Source: Verrucomicrobiota bacterium | Lineage (GTDB): Bacteria > Verrucomicrobiota > Kiritimatiellia > CAIQIC01 | DNA length: 64,000 nt | Assembly (NCBI GenBank): GCA_004321905.1 | Contig: SCQF01000039.1 | Span: 30,263-94,262 of the forward strand | Direction of reading: 5' to 3' | Shown here: positions 38,622 through 48,680 of the stretch, one piece after another | Layout of the letters: each line of letters opens with the position of its first letter | Position numbering within the stretch: the stretch's first letter is position 1 | The notes under the pieces: generated by a model | What the model saw: only the letters and a program-made list of their open reading frames with translations | Database searches by the model: none | Told to the model about the DNA's origin: nothing | Position numbers and translations under genes: made by a program

Positions 38622-40298
38622 ATGAGCGAAAGCACAGTCAACTTGACGATTGATGGACGCGCGGTGCGCGCCGTGCCGGGGACGAACCTCATTGAGGCGG
38701 CCCGGCTGGCGGGCATCGAAATCCCGCACTTTTGCTATCACCCGCAGTTGCCCATCGCCGGTAACTGCCGGATGTGCCTCGTCGAGGTTGGCCTGCCGAA
38801 GCTCGGCGCCGATCGCAAACCGGAGTTGGATTCGCAGGGCCAGCCGCTGATCAACTTCGCCCCCAAGCTGACGATTGCCTGTAACGCCACCGTCAGCGCA
38901 GGCATGGTCGTGCTGACCCGTACGCCCAAGGTCATCAAGGCGCGGCGCGGCGTGATGGAATTCCTGCTCATCAACCACCCGCTCGACTGCCCGATCTGCG
39001 ATCAAGCCGGCGAATGCCGCTTGCAGGAACTCGCCGTGGACTATGGTCAAGGCTGTAGCCGCTTCGTCGAGGAAAAGGAGCACAAGCCCAAGCGCACGCC
39101 GCTCGGGCCGAAGATCATGCTCGACGACGAGCGGTGCATTCTCTGCTCGCGTTGCATCCGCTTCATGCGCGAAGTTGCCGGACAAGACTGCCTCGGCTTC
39201 ACCCATCGTGGCAGCCGCTCAACGCTCATCTGCTACCCCGGCCAGGAGCCGGCGACGAACTACGACCTCAACATCGTGGACATCTGCCCGGTCGGCGCGC
39301 TGACCTCGACCGACTTCCGCTTCCGCCAGCGCGTCTGGTTCCTCAAGGAAACGCCGAGCATTTGCCCGCATTGCGCCACCGGCTGCAATACGGTCGTCTG
39401 GTCGCGCGAAGGCGTCGTCTATCGCCAGACGCCACGCGACAATCCCGCCGTCAATCAGTGCTGGATGTGCGACCTCGGTCGCCTGAACTATAAATTCATC
39501 AACGATCCCAACCGCCTGACCACGCCGCTCATTGGCGGCCAGCCAGCGAACTGGCTCGCCGCCATCGCCCACGTCGCCCAGCGGCTGAACGCCATACGCG
39601 CCACTGGTGGCCAGATCGCAGGCGTCGGCGCGGCGCGTGCGACCACCGAAGAATTGTTCCTCTTTGGCAAACTTTTCCAAGGTTTGGAAAGCAAGCTGCT
39701 CGACAGTGTTCCGCGTAGCGGCGCGTCCGATAAACTTTTACTGAACAGTGACCGCAACCCGAACATGCGTGGCGCACAGCTCGCCGGCGTCGCCGCCAAT
39801 CCGCCCGGTCACCGCCTTGCGGCCATCGCCGACGGCATCGCCAGCGGCGCAATCAAAGCGCTGCTCGTGCTCGGCGAGGATGTGACCTCGGCCGGAATCG
39901 GCCCCGATTTATTGGCCAAGCTGGAATTACTGGTGACGATTGATATTCTGCCCAGCGCGATGACGCAAGCGGCGCACGTCGTATTGCCGGGCGCGTCGTT
40001 TGCGGAAAAAGGCGGCACGTTCATCAACGCCAAAGGCCGGATGCAGCAACTCAATCCGGCGGTGGCTTCGCCGGGTCAGGCGCGCCCCGAATGGCAGATT
40101 TTGAGCGAGCTATTGGCGGCGGTTTCCAGCCGAGCTTTGCGAGACGGGCAGCCAAGGGCTGCCAACGCTTGGAAAAAACCGGCCCCCGATTTTCCAAACC
40201 TTGGAAAAGTCTTTGCCGCGATGGCGGCGGAAGCTCCTGCGTTGGCAGATTTGACCTTGGAAAGTGTCGGCGCGCAGGGCGTACAGATTAAGGAATAA
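38622..40298 (+). CDS. nuoG: NADH-quinone oxidoreductase subunit G (short form)
   Basis: A 558-residue subunit, much shorter than the ~900 of E. coli. N-terminal [2Fe-2S]: CYHPQLPIAGNCRMC. [4Fe-4S] clusters: HPLDCPICDQAGECRLQ, CILCSRCIRFMRE and DICPVGALTS. The bis-MGD-type fourth cluster is CPHCATGCN plus MCDLGR. The C-terminal molybdopterin-like domain is shortened and carries two repeat-derived stretches: KLFQGLESK (39673) and the ~30 residues around ALRDGQP...NAWKKPAPDFPNLGK (40123-40208). Confidence 0.92.
   Translation: MSESTVNLTIDGRAVRAVPGTNLIEAARLAGIEIPHFCYHPQLPIAGNCRMCLVEVGLPKLGADRKPELDSQGQPLINFAPKLTIACNATVSAGMVVLTRTPKVIKARRGVMEFLLINHPLDCPICDQAGECRLQELAVDYGQGCSRFVEEKEHKPKRTPLGPKIMLDDERCILCSRCIRFMREVAGQDCLGFTHRGSRSTLICYPGQEPATNYDLNIVDICPVGALTSTDFRFRQRVWFLKETPSICPHCATGCNTVVWSREGVVYRQTPRDNPAVNQCWMCDLGRLNYKFINDPNRLTTPLIGGQPANWLAAIAHVAQRLNAIRATGGQIAGVGAARATTEELFLFGKLFQGLESKLLDSVPRSGASDKLLLNSDRNPNMRGAQLAGVAANPPGHRLAAIADGIASGAIKALLVLGEDVTSAGIGPDLLAKLELLVTIDILPSAMTQAAHVVLPGASFAEKGGTFINAKGRMQQLNPAVASPGQARPEWQILSELLAAVSSRALRDGQPRAANAWKKPAPDFPNLGKVFAAMAAEAPALADLTLESVGAQGVQIKE
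39673..39690. repeat. TTCCAAG palindrome inside nuoG
   Basis: TTTTCCAAGGTTTGGAAA translated as FQGLES. Confidence 0.87.
40123..40208. repeat. Composite palindrome plus TTCCAAG copy inside nuoG
   Basis: TTTCCAGC, a core CGAGCTTTGCGAGACGGGCA, an inner stem GGCAGCC-AAG-GGCTGCC, then GCTTGGAAAA (40123-40175); a standard copy TTTTCCAAACCTTGGAAAA follows (40190-40208). The same composite recurs at 43063-43115. Confidence 0.88.
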
Positions 40299-40306
40299 AT
40301 TTCGGA

Positions 40307-41341
40307 ATGCATTTGGATGGCGTCATAGTGGAGTGGTTGCTGGTCCTCGTGAGGGTCATCGCCCTCTTCGTAATCACGTTCCTGATCGTACCCTATACGG
40401 TCATGGCGGAACGCTGGGTCTGCGCGTGGATTCAGGATCGCGTCGGCCCGAACCGCACCGGGCCGTTCGGCATCATGCAGCCGTGGGCCGACGCGCTGAA
40501 GCTGTTCCTCAAGGAAGACATCGTTCCGCACCACGTCCGCAAGGTCTATTACGTGATCGCGCCGACGCTGGTCTTCCTGCCGGCGCTACTGACGATGGCG
40601 CTGATGCCGTGGGGCAGCAACCTCGGCCCGATGAGCTGCGTGCTGGCGGACATCGGCCCCGGCATGCTGGTCGTGTTCGCGGTCAGCGCATTCAGCGTCT
40701 ATGGCATCGTCCTCGCGGGCTGGGCGAGCAACTCGAAATATCCGTTTCTCGGCGGCGTCCGCTCGGCAGCGCAACTGATTTCCTACGAAGTCTGCATCGG
40801 CTTGAGCCTCGTCGCGATTTTCATGCAGACGCAGACGCTGAACCTGACGCAGACCGTGCTCTATCAAGCCAGCCACGGCTGGCTTGTCTGGCAGCAGCCG
40901 CTCGCGGCGCTGCTGTTCCTCATCTGCATGTTCGCCGAAACCAACCGCGCGCCGTTCGACTTCCCCGAGGCGGAGCAGGAGTTGGTCAGCGGCTACAACA
41001 TCGAATACAGCTCGCTTAAGTTCGGTCTGTTCTTCCTCGGCGAATACGCGAACATGATGGTCGCCTCGATGCTGCTGGTGACGCTGTTCTTCGGCGGCTG
41101 GTCGCTGCCCTTCGCGCCGTTCAACGCGCCGGCACAGGTCTGGTGGGTCGGCCTCGCGCACGTCGCGATTTTCATCGCCAAAACCGCGTGCATGCTGTTC
41201 GTCTATATCTGGGTGCGCTGGACCGTGCCGCGCTTCCGCTATGACCAGCTCATGGGCCTCGGCTGGAAGGTGCTCTTCCCGCTCGCGCTGGTCAACATCC
41301 TCATCACCGCCGTCGTACTCGGCCTGCGAGGTGGCGCGTGA
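40307..41341 (+). CDS. nuoH: NADH-quinone oxidoreductase subunit H
   Basis: A 344-residue membrane subunit with eight to nine helices forming the quinone entry site. Signatures: ERWVCAWIQDRVGPNRTGPFG, ADALKLFLKEDIVP, AQLISYEVCIGLSL, ETNRAPFDFPEAEQELVSGYNIEYSS and RWTVPRFRYDQLMGLGWK. It overlaps nuoI by 4 nt (GTGA). Confidence 0.96.
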   Translation: MHLDGVIVEWLLVLVRVIALFVITFLIVPYTVMAERWVCAWIQDRVGPNRTGPFGIMQPWADALKLFLKEDIVPHHVRKVYYVIAPTLVFLPALLTMALMPWGSNLGPMSCVLADIGPGMLVVFAVSAFSVYGIVLAGWASNSKYPFLGGVRSAAQLISYEVCIGLSLVAIFMQTQTLNLTQTVLYQASHGWLVWQQPLAALLFLICMFAETNRAPFDFPEAEQELVSGYNIEYSSLKFGLFFLGEYANMMVASMLLVTLFFGGWSLPFAPFNAPAQVWWVGLAHVAIFIAKTACMLFVYIWVRWTVPRFRYDQLMGLGWKVLFPLALVNILITAVVLGLRGGA

Positions 41342-41841
41342 AAATGCTGCGCCCCAAGCTGACATTCCTCGACCGACTCTACCTGCCGCAGATTCTCGCC
41401 GGCATGTGGACGACGCTCAAACATATCCCGCGCCGACGGTTCACGCGGCAATATCCCGAGGAGAAGTTCAAACTGCTCGGCAAATACCGCGGCGCGCCGG
41501 TGCTCGTCCGCAACCAAGCAGGACAGGTCAAGTGCGTCTCGTGCCAGCTCTGCGAATTTGTCTGTCCGCCCAAGGCGATTCGCCTCTTCCCCGGCCAGCG
41601 CGATCAAGCCGCGCCCGTCGAGGCCAAGATCGAAAAAGAGCCGCAGGATTTCGTCATTGATATGACGCGCTGCATTTACTGCGGTATGTGCGAAGAAGTT
41701 TGCCCCGAGCAGGCAATTTTCTTAAAGAAAGACTTCGCCATCGCCGGTTATAAACGTACCGAGTTACAATTCCATAAGGACAAGCTGCTCGAACTCGGCG
41801 GCGTCCACGAAGACCCGATTTGCAAGTGGAAGAATAAATGA
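41338..41841 (+). CDS. nuoI: NADH-quinone oxidoreductase subunit I
   Basis: A 167-residue ferredoxin-like subunit with two [4Fe-4S] motifs: CVSCQLCEFVCPPKAI and CIYCGMCEEVCPEQAI (clusters N6a and N6b). The end has the usual ELQFHKDKLLELG. GTG 41338 overlaps the nuoH stop; ATG 41344 is an alternative. Confidence 0.96.
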   Translation: MKMLRPKLTFLDRLYLPQILAGMWTTLKHIPRRRFTRQYPEEKFKLLGKYRGAPVLVRNQAGQVKCVSCQLCEFVCPPKAIRLFPGQRDQAAPVEAKIEKEPQDFVIDMTRCIYCGMCEEVCPEQAIFLKKDFAIAGYKRTELQFHKDKLLELGGVHEDPICKWKNK

Positions 41842-41850
41842 TTTTTAATT

Positions 41851-41869
41851 TTTCCAATGGAATTTTTTC
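41851..41869. repeat. Degenerate TTCCAAG palindrome
   Basis: TTTCCAATGGAATTTTTTC immediately after nuoI; a shortened, drifted copy. Confidence 0.5.
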
Positions 41870-41874
41870 GACTT

Positions 41875-41991
41875 GGGGAGCGCAGGCGCCCTCGTCTGCG
41901 GGACGCAGCGCCCCCGCCGCGTTCTTCCAGAGCAGATTGATGCGTCCGGCGAGGGCGCCGGACAGCACACGCGAGGGCGCGTGTGCTCCCC
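41875..41991. repeat. GGGGAGC-type miniature inverted-repeat element, nuoI-nuoJ gap
   Basis: About 117 bp. Ends GGGGAGCGCAGGCGCCCTCG and CGAGGGCGCGTGTGCTCCCC are inverted repeats. Internal CG-rich stems (such as GTCCGGCGAGGGCGCCGGAC) lie between them. The same design recurs at 42881-43007. Confidence 0.85.
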
Positions 41992-42002
41992 GATCCAATC
42001 TC

Positions 42003-42030
42003 ATATTTCAGGTTTCAAGTTTCAGGTTTC
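42003..42030. repeat. Half copy of the AAACCTGAAAC repeat
   Basis: ATTTCAGGTTTCAAGTTTCAGGTTTC directly before the nuoJ start; it matches the right arm of the insertion in top6B. It leaves nuoJ without an evident Shine-Dalgarno site. Confidence 0.75.
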
Positions 42031-42034
42031 CATC

Positions 42035-42541
42035 ATGACCGCCTACGACGCCATATTCTGGTTCTTCAGCCTCGCGCTGCTGCTCTGCGGCGTGCTGGTG
42101 CTGATCAGCCCCAACGCCGTCGCCAGCGGGCTCTACCTCGTCCTGTCGTTCTTCTTCCTCGCGGGGCTCTATGTCCTGCTGGAGGCGTTCTTCCTCGCGC
42201 TGATCCAGATTCTCGTCTATGCCGGCGCGATCATGGTGCTGTTTCTGTTCGTCATCATGCTGCTCGACTTCCGCGAGAGCCGCCACTGGTGGCGCGGCAA
42301 CCTGCTCGGCTGGCTCGGCGCTCCGCTCGCCGCCGGAACGCTGCTCACCGCGCTCCTGCCAATCCTCAAGCGCAGCGGCGCGCTCGCCGTCGCGCCGGAG
42401 CAGTGGTTCGAGGGCACGCTCGAAAATGTCATGACGCCGGTCTTCACCCGCTACCTGCTGCCTGTCGAGGTCACCGCGCTCATCCTGCTCGCCGCGACCA
42501 TCGGCGGCGTCGTGCTCGGGCGGAAGGAGACGAAGCCATGA
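42035..42541 (+). CDS. nuoJ: NADH-quinone oxidoreductase subunit J
   Basis: A 168-residue membrane subunit with five helices. LILVYAGAIMVLFLFVIMLLDF is the pi-bulge helix typical of NuoJ; VTALILLAATIGGVVLG closes it. The ATG at 42035 is preferred: the open frame further upstream is pure repeat sequence. It overlaps nuoK by 4 nt. Confidence 0.95.
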   Translation: MTAYDAIFWFFSLALLLCGVLVLISPNAVASGLYLVLSFFFLAGLYVLLEAFFLALIQILVYAGAIMVLFLFVIMLLDFRESRHWWRGNLLGWLGAPLAAGTLLTALLPILKRSGALAVAPEQWFEGTLENVMTPVFTRYLLPVEVTALILLAATIGGVVLGRKETKP

Positions 42542-42846
42542 TGCACGTCGGCCTCATCCACTATCTCGCCGTCAGCGGCGCGCTCTTCGCGCTCGGCCTC
42601 GCCTGCATCGTCCTCCGCCGAAACGCGCTGCTCGTGTTCATGGGGCTGGAGCTGAACCTGAACGCCGCGAACCTCGCGCTCGTCGCGTTCTCGCGCTACG
42701 GCGGACACGCCGAGGGCCAGGTGCTCGCCACCTTCATCATCGCCATCGCCGCCGCCGAGGTCGCCATCGGCCTCGCCATCATCGTCGCCCTCTTCCGCCG
42801 CCGCGCCACCATCGTCACCGACCTGCTGCGGAGCCTGAAAGGATGA
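42538..42846 (+). CDS. nuoK: NADH-quinone oxidoreductase subunit K
   Basis: A 102-residue Mrp-like membrane subunit with three helices. Conserved Glu residues of the proton path are in VFMGLELNLNAANLAL and AAAEVAIGLAIIVALFRRR. ATG 42538 overlaps the nuoJ stop. Confidence 0.95.
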   Translation: MMHVGLIHYLAVSGALFALGLACIVLRRNALLVFMGLELNLNAANLALVAFSRYGGHAEGQVLATFIIAIAAAEVAIGLAIIVALFRRRATIVTDLLRSLKG

Positions 42847-42880
42847 AACACCCGCGTTATATCGTGAGCGATTTTCTTCC

Positions 42881-43007
42881 GGGGAGCACACGCGCCCTCG
42901 CGTGCGCCGCGCGGCGCCCTCGCCGCGCGGTTCGCTGGAGTGGTATGGCTGCGTTGCTGCGGTCGGCGGGGGCGCCGACCGCCACATGCGCGGGCGCATG
43001 TGCTCCC
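42881..43007. repeat. GGGGAGC-type miniature inverted-repeat element, nuoK-nuoL gap
   Basis: About 127 bp: ends GGGGAGCACACGCGCCCTCG and CGGGCGCATGTGCTCCC; two inner stems, GCGCGGCGCCCTCGCCGCGC and CGGTCGGC...GCCGACCG. Same architecture as 41875-41991. Confidence 0.87.
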
Positions 43008-43030
43008 AATCAGCAGAACCCGCTGCCCGT

Positions 43031-43147
43031 ATTCCAACCATTGGAAAACCAAACCACGACTTTTTCCAGCCAAACCTTGCGAGACGGGCAGCCCTTGGCT
43101 GCCAACGATTGGAAAATCCCACAGACAATTTTCCAAAGCTTGGAAAA
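43031..43147. repeat. Cluster of three TTCCAAG-family units
   Basis: TTCCAACCATTGGAAAA (43032-43048); composite TTTTTCCAGC...GATTGGAAAA with inner stem GGCAGCC-CTT-GGCTGCC (43061-43116); and AGACAATTTTCCAAAGCTTGGAAAATTGTCT-type copy (43122-43151 including flanks), whose arms extend to about 14 bp. Confidence 0.9.
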
Positions 43148-43157
43148 TTGTCTGCGC

Positions 43158-43715
43158 GTGGTTGTTGTTTTTCTGGCGCTGTCCATTTGCGGCTGTGCAC
43201 CAAGCCAGAAACAGGAACAACAATGCGCTGCCAAATACAACGCGCTGATGAAAAACTGGTTTAGCGAATACTATGGGAATATGACCAATTACGATGCCCT
43301 TAAACAACCAATTTTCGAGAGTGCTCTTAAGACGAAAAATCCAAACGATATCCAAAAATGGCGTTCTCTCGTGATTGGTGAGATGCGCGAAACAGCAATT
43401 ATCTGCGGAAAATACGCTGATCTTTTGTCAAAAGAAACACCACCTGATTTTCTCCAGCTTCCATTCAGCGAATCACAAAAAATGTTGGCTGCGATGAGAG
43501 ATGGACATTCCGAAGCGGCGCGTTTGTGGGAGGCGGGGAATCGAGAACTTGGCCAGAAAGTTCTAGATGAAAAAATGAAGATCGTAGGAACTTACGAAAA
43601 GACACTTGTGCAGTGGATGAAAATCCATGATCCGGCGGGCTATCAAAAATATAAATCCATATGTGATTTTACTGATTCATCGTTGAAAAAATTAAATTCA
43701 CAATCCGCAAAATAA
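43158..43715 (+). CDS. AT-richer putative lipoprotein inserted between nuoK and nuoL
   Basis: A ~185-residue protein of unknown function. Residues VVVVFLALSICGC form a short hydrophobic segment with a lipobox-like Cys. The rest is charged and helical (QCAAKYNALMKNWFSEYYG, FSESQKMLAAMRDGHSEAARLW, QKVLDEKMKIVGTYEKTLVQW). The codons are visibly A/T richer than in neighbouring nuo genes, suggesting recent acquisition. The start is uncertain: GTG 43158 fits a lipoprotein signal, but the frame is open to an ATG at 42843 overlapping the nuoK stop, which would translate the repeats. Confidence 0.65.
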   Translation: MVVVFLALSICGCAPSQKQEQQCAAKYNALMKNWFSEYYGNMTNYDALKQPIFESALKTKNPNDIQKWRSLVIGEMRETAIICGKYADLLSKETPPDFLQLPFSESQKMLAAMRDGHSEAARLWEAGNRELGQKVLDEKMKIVGTYEKTLVQWMKIHDPAGYQKYKSICDFTDSSLKKLNSQSAK

Positions 43716-43718
43716 ACC

Positions 43719-45557
<1,839 letters not shown>

Positions 45558-45563
45558 AAACCA

Positions 45564-47204
45564 ATGTCTGACCTTCTTGTCATAACAGTGCTTCTGCCGC
45601 TAGCGATGGCGCTGACGGGCGTGACGGTGCCGTCGTTTTCGGGGCGGCTGTTCCGGCTGATCGCGCAGGTGACGACCGGCCTGACACTTCTCGCCAGCCT
45701 TGTGCTCTTCGCCACGCTCGACCGCGCCCAGCCCGGCATGCAGTTCACTTCGGCCTATCCGTGGCTCGGCGAAAACCTGAAGTTCACGCTCGGGCTCGAT
45801 GGCGTCAGCGCGCTCGGCTTCGTACTGGCCGCGCTGGTCGGTTTCGCGGGCACATTGCTGGGGCGCGACGTCCAGACGCGCGAGAAGGAATTCCACCTGC
45901 TCTACCTTGTGCTCGTCGCCGGTGCGCTCGGCGCGTTCGCGGTGCGCAACCTGTTTTTCTTCTATTTTTTCATGGAGTTCGAGGTACTCGTGGCCTATGT
46001 GATGATCAGCGGCTGGGGCCGCGCCGGCCACCCCAACGACTCGGTGGAGCGCGAGCGCGCCGCGTTGCAACTCAGCCTCTTCGCCTCCGCCGGCGCGCTG
46101 TTGGCGCTGCTCGGCATCATCGCGCTCTTCAGCTTTGCGCCGGGCGCGCTCGATCTCGACCGGCAGGCTGCCGCGTTGCAACAGACACCGTTGCCCATCG
46201 CCGCTGCGAACTGGATTGTGCTACTGCTCACGCTCGGCTTCGGCGTGCTGCTCTCCGTGTGGCCGCTGCACGTCTGGGCACCGCCCGCCTACGCCGCCGC
46301 ACCGACTTCGCTGGCGATGTTCAGCGCGGGCGTGCTCAAACAACTCGCCGCCTACGGCTTGCTGCGCCTCGCGCTGCCGCTGCTGCCCGCCGCCAGCGCA
46401 CCACTTGCGGCCAAGATTTTGGTCGCAGTCGCGGTCATGAACATTCTCTACCTCGGCTGGATCACCCTGCGCCAGACCGACGGCAAGAAGCTGATCGCGT
46501 GGGCCTCGGTCAGCCACGCGGGCTATCTGCTGCTCGGCCTCGCCGCACTCAACAGCATCGGCGCGCAGGGCGTCGCGCTGATGATCTTCGCCAGCGGCGT
46601 CAGCGCCGCGCTGCTCTTCGGCCTGTGGGGTCTGCTGGAGGCGCAGACTAACCGGCGCGAGTTGGCCGACTACGGTGGACTCGCGCGCCGCGTACCGTTC
46701 CTCGGCGTTGCCTTCACCATGGCTATGCTCGCCGCGCTCGGTCTCCCGGGCTTCGCGAATTTCGTCAGCGAAATTCTCGTCCTCTTCGGCGCATGGCTGC
46801 ACGGCACGCTCTGGGTACGGTTGGCGGTTGCCGCCGGCGTCTGGGGCTTGGTGCTGACCGCGACGTATTTTCTGCGCGCCGTTCGCACAGTCTGCTTCGG
46901 CCCGGTGGCGCCCACGACGGAAAAACTGTTCGCACCACGTGACACGGAAAAATTTGCCGTTGTGCTTTTGCTGGTATCTCTGCTTGCCGTCGGCGTCTGG
47001 CCGCGCTTCGCGACCGACCTGACCAAACAAAGCTTTCCAAGCCTTGGAAAAACCACGGCGACCCATTTCCAAGCCTTGGAAAAATCTTCTCCCGTGGGCG
47101 GGATCTCCAGCTCCCGCGAAACAAACCTTGCTGCACCGACTACGCGGGGGCTGGAAAGCCCCGCCCACAAGAGTTCTGAAATCAAATCTGTGGAAAAACA
47201 CTGA
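45564..47204 (+). CDS. nuoM: NADH-quinone oxidoreductase subunit M with repeat-derived tail
   Basis: A 546-residue antiporter-like proton-pumping subunit. FFYFFMEFEVLVAYVMISGWG holds the conserved Glu, followed by LSVWPLHVWAPPAYAAAPTSLAMFSAGVL and KLIAWASVSHAGYLLLG. The normal protein ends near residue 485 (VGVWPRFATDL); the last ~55 residues (SFPSLGK, FQALEK and a Pro/Ser/Thr-rich part) are encoded by a palindrome pair and a second inverted repeat, so the tail is probably a passenger sequence. It overlaps nuoN by 1 nt. Confidence 0.94.
   Translation: MSDLLVITVLLPLAMALTGVTVPSFSGRLFRLIAQVTTGLTLLASLVLFATLDRAQPGMQFTSAYPWLGENLKFTLGLDGVSALGFVLAALVGFAGTLLGRDVQTREKEFHLLYLVLVAGALGAFAVRNLFFFYFFMEFEVLVAYVMISGWGRAGHPNDSVERERAALQLSLFASAGALLALLGIIALFSFAPGALDLDRQAAALQQTPLPIAAANWIVLLLTLGFGVLLSVWPLHVWAPPAYAAAPTSLAMFSAGVLKQLAAYGLLRLALPLLPAASAPLAAKILVAVAVMNILYLGWITLRQTDGKKLIAWASVSHAGYLLLGLAALNSIGAQGVALMIFASGVSAALLFGLWGLLEAQTNRRELADYGGLARRVPFLGVAFTMAMLAALGLPGFANFVSEILVLFGAWLHGTLWVRLAVAAGVWGLVLTATYFLRAVRTVCFGPVAPTTEKLFAPRDTEKFAVVLLLVSLLAVGVWPRFATDLTKQSFPSLGKTTATHFQALEKSSPVGGISSSRETNLAAPTTRGLESPAHKSSEIKSVEKH
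47033..47084. repeat. Paired TTCCAAG palindromes inside nuoM
   Basis: CTTTCCAAGCCTTGGAAAAA (47033-47052) and TTTCCAAGCCTTGGAAAAA (47066-47084), in the C-terminal coding tail. Confidence 0.92.
47094..47168. repeat. GTGGGCGGG-type inverted repeat at the nuoM 3' end
   Basis: GTGGGCGGG...CCCGCCCAC outer arms, with CAGCTCCCGCG (47109-47119) and CGCGGGGGCTGG (47143-47154) as inner arms. It lies inside the nuoM reading frame, just before nuoN. Confidence 0.8.
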
Positions 47205-48640
47205 TGGCCTTCTACGTACTCCAGATGGAAATTGCGGTGGTGATGTTGGCGGTGCTCGGCCTGCTGGCTGGCGCATTCTGGCCCCGGCGCGTGAACCTGA
47301 TCCGGCGCGGCTTGGCGGAGGGCGCTCTGTTCATCCTGACCGCCAGCTTCTTCCTCGTCTTCCCACAGCATCACGCGATGTTCGGCGGCACCTTTGTCCT
47401 CGACCACTTCGCAATTTTCTTCAAACAGGTTCTGCTACTTACGGCGGCGCTGGTGCTCGCTTTGGCCGATGCGCATGAGCCGCTGCGCAAGCAGGGCGGG
47501 ACGGAGTTCTCTGCGCTGGTCCTATTGGCGACAGCGGGCATGATGTTGTTAGCCTCGGCGAACGACTTCATCCTTCTGTTCGTCGCGCTGGAACTGATAA
47601 CCATCAGCTTCTATGTGATGACCAGCTTTCTGCGTGGCGCATCGCGCGCGCTGGAGGCAGGCCTGAAATATCTCGTGCTTGGCGCGCTTTCCGCTGGCTT
47701 CATGGCTTACGGCATCGCCTACATCTTCGGTGCGACCGGCAGTCTGAATTTCGACGTGATTCACCATGCGCTGCACGGTGACAAAATTGCGCTGGGTGTT
47801 TATGCGTTCGGGTTCACGCTCGTATTGCTCGGCCTGGGCTTTAAACTGGCGATGGTGCCGCTGCAAATCTGGGCGCCGGATGTCTATCAGGGCGCGCCAA
47901 CACCGGCCGCGGCCTTTCTCGCCAGCGGCAGCAAGATCGCCGGCTTCGTTGTGCTGCTGCGCCTCATCTTTGCGGGATTGATGCCGCATACGTGGGAAGC
48001 CAGGCCGGTGCTCTTGATGGCGCTCGCCGCCATCACATTGTTCTACGGCGCGCTTGGCGGGCTGGCGCAGACCGACATCAAGCGACTGCTCGGCTATTCC
48101 TCGATCACCAGCGCCGGCTTCCTGCTGCTCGGCGTTGCCGCCGGCGGCGAGTTCGGTCACGCGGCGGTGATTTATTATCTTGTGCAATATCTCTTTGCCG
48201 TCATCGCGGTGTTTGCTGTGTTGACGGTTGTCGCTAACGCGAACGACACGGCGGAGCGCGCGACGCTGGCCGGTCTGCACCGCCGTTCGCCGCTGCTCGC
48301 GCTGGCGTTGCTGTTGGCGATGCTCTCGCTCGCGGGTATCCCGCCGCTCGGCGGCGCGCTTGGTAAATTTTTTTTGCTGGTGGCCACGGTGCTGCGCGCG
48401 CGGACTGATCCGGTTTTCTACGCGCTGGCCGGCATCGCCGTCGCGGGCGCGGTCATCGCGCTGTTCTACTATCTGCGCGTGCTGCGTGGCGCGTGGGCCG
48501 ATCCCGCGCCCGACGCTGCCACGCGGATCACCGTGCCATGGACAGTGCGGGTGGTATTGTTTATCTGCATGGCCGGCATGTTGGTGCTCGGTGTCTGGCC
48601 GCAGCCGCTGTTGCGCGCGGCGATTCATTGCCTGCACTAA
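47204..48640 (+). CDS. nuoN: NADH-quinone oxidoreductase subunit N
   Basis: A 478-residue antiporter-like proton-pumping subunit; last gene of the complex I operon. LFVALELITISFYVMTSFL has the conserved Glu, and LGFKLAMVPLQIWAPDVYQGAPTPAAAFLASGSK the conserved Lys, followed by KRLLGYSSITSAGFLLLG. About fourteen helices, matching NuoN. Confidence 0.96.
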   Translation: MAFYVLQMEIAVVMLAVLGLLAGAFWPRRVNLIRRGLAEGALFILTASFFLVFPQHHAMFGGTFVLDHFAIFFKQVLLLTAALVLALADAHEPLRKQGGTEFSALVLLATAGMMLLASANDFILLFVALELITISFYVMTSFLRGASRALEAGLKYLVLGALSAGFMAYGIAYIFGATGSLNFDVIHHALHGDKIALGVYAFGFTLVLLGLGFKLAMVPLQIWAPDVYQGAPTPAAAFLASGSKIAGFVVLLRLIFAGLMPHTWEARPVLLMALAAITLFYGALGGLAQTDIKRLLGYSSITSAGFLLLGVAAGGEFGHAAVIYYLVQYLFAVIAVFAVLTVVANANDTAERATLAGLHRRSPLLALALLLAMLSLAGIPPLGGALGKFFLLVATVLRARTDPVFYALAGIAVAGAVIALFYYLRVLRGAWADPAPDAATRITVPWTVRVVLFICMAGMLVLGVWPQPLLRAAIHCLH

Positions 48641-48680
48641 AGAGTGGAAAGTGCCACATGAAAAGTCCAGAGTAGCGCCC

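Noticed and set aside
42843..43157. Calling the upstream 105 residues as the N-terminus of the nuoK-nuoL lipoprotein.
   Set aside because: That stretch is wholly made of inverted repeats; a lipoprotein-like signal starts at 43158. Kept as a stated alternative.
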